Below the pieces are notes generated by a model that saw only the letters and a program-made list of their open reading frames with translations, was not told the DNA's origin and searched no databases. The translations under genes were made by a program, and so were the position numbers. Positions 63,459 to 64,000 of a DNA stretch of 64,000 nucleotides are shown in pieces (the stretch's first letter is position 1; the number at the start of each line of letters is the position of its first letter). Source of the stretch: Clostridiales bacterium (GTDB taxonomy: Bacteria > Bacillota > Clostridia > Oscillospirales > Oscillospiraceae). Location: NCBI GenBank assembly GCA_012838345.1, contig DUPK01000005.1:20240-84239 (forward strand), given 5' to 3'.

Positions 63459-63971
63459 TCAGCTTATGGTATAGGTTCCGCGGACAAGTGCCGTAACCTC
63501 GCTTTTTGCGCTTATGCCGCCCCCGGAAGAGAGCACCACATACATATGATTTTTCATAAGTCCGCCTGAGAGCGAGAGATTTTCACCGCTTGTGAGGTCG
63601 GATAGCCCCGCTATGGCCTCGGCGGTTCCGCTTCTGAGCATGATTTCGGCTCCTTCCTCGCAGGTAAGCGACTGGCCGCTACTCAGAGTTACGGTGGCAA
63701 AGACATCTCCGCCTTCAAAACCCGACAGTTTTTTCTCAAGCTCCCTTATCTGAGCTTCAAACTCAGCGGTTAGCTCCGCGACCTTCTTGTCCATCTCGGA
63801 CTTAAACTCGTTCAGAATCTGGGGCATAAGTGTTTCGTTCAGATAGCTGAGGGTAACCAGCGGATCCGAGGATGTTCCGTAATTGGAGCTTGCTATGGCC
63901 CAGGTACCGATACCCACCCCCGCCATGAGCAATACTACAACAGCAATACCTATGATTCTCTTTTTTGTCAT
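63459..63971 (-). CDS. hypothetical membrane-anchored coiled-coil protein
   Basis: 170 residues. Short basic start (MTKKR), one hydrophobic segment (about 6-27) that may be a signal anchor, a coiled coil (about 45-83, EMDKKVAELTAEFEAQIREL), then a Gly/Ser-rich beta domain (VTLSSGQSLTCEEGAEIMLR). The C-terminal block resembles a recurring surface domain of Clostridia that I cannot name. AGAGG precedes the ATG. Function unknown. Confidence 0.65.
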   Translation of the reverse strand: MTKKRIIGIAVVVLLMAGVGIGTWAIASSNYGTSSDPLVTLSYLNETLMPQILNEFKSEMDKKVAELTAEFEAQIRELEKKLSGFEGGDVFATVTLSSGQSLTCEEGAEIMLRSGTAEAIAGLSDLTSGENLSLSGGLMKNHMYVVLSSGGGISAKSEVTALVRGTYTIS

Positions 63972-64000
63972 ATGTACCTCTCCGTTTTTTCTCGGGGCGG

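Overview
The window (64 kb, roughly 50% GC by eye) is chromosomal DNA from a strictly anaerobic, spore-forming member of the Clostridia, most like the Oscillospirales/Ruminococcaceae side of the class. Supporting evidence: spoIIID and small spore-coat genes; a glycyl radical enzyme with its activase; an archaeal-type split glutamate synthase fed by ferredoxin-like subunits; a glutamine synthetase III; an ECF transporter module next to truA; and a dcw cluster whose MurE carries the DNPR motif of meso-diaminopimelate-adding enzymes. No tRNA, rRNA, IS element, prophage or CRISPR array was seen.

Layout. 1-8966 (minus): one long operon of an rRNA-type methyltransferase, ecfA1-ecfA2-ecfT, truA, DUF5711, cvpA, pgsA and a ClpE/ClpC-type ATPase that runs off the left edge. 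9.3-10.7 kb (plus): a secreted SGNH hydrolase and a DUF4358 lipoprotein. 10.8-17.6 kb: a glycyl radical enzyme island made of a PucR-type regulator, the divergent enzyme gene, and a converging operon of activase, TPR protein and DUF4125 protein. 17.7-22.8 kb (minus): a beta-CASP RNA-processing hydrolase, dCMP deaminase, purB and an aspartate-type aminotransferase. 23.0-25.5 kb (plus): an isoleucine-codon-rich leader peptide with an attenuator-like terminator in front of an HTH-cupin-acyl-CoA synthetase fusion.

25.7-29.9 kb (plus) is the most striking region. Two nearly identical c-di-GMP-I (GEMM-I) riboswitches in tandem precede a SipW/TasA-like operon: a TasA/camelysin-like secreted protein, a SipW-type signal peptidase, an ABC ATPase that has lost every key catalytic residue, and an ABC permease fused to a second, catalytically dead SipW-like domain. 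I read this as a c-di-GMP-controlled matrix-fibre export or assembly system, possibly with an unrecognised pseudo-ABC/pseudo-protease membrane complex.

29.9-33.9 kb holds a serine hydrolase, a COG2509 flavoprotein and a Cys-rich membrane protein with a structured leader. 33.9-46.8 kb (minus) is the division and cell wall cluster mraZ-rsmH-ftsL-pbp-murE-mraY-ftsW-murG-murA-ftsQ-ftsZ, missing murF, murD and ftsA, with MraZ boxes just downstream of its promoter. 47.2-58.4 kb is a nitrogen-assimilation block: glnA-ANTAR regulator-pyrG, the split glutamate synthase operon behind a strong leader terminator, and divergent glnN. 58.7-64 kb has a secreted SH3/C39-like protein, an acyl-CoA synthetase, spoIIID, spore coat proteins and two unrecognised proteins.

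Start codons were chosen by Shine-Dalgarno position and differ in several places from the longest open frame. Promoters and terminators were read by eye; no folding energies or database searches were run.
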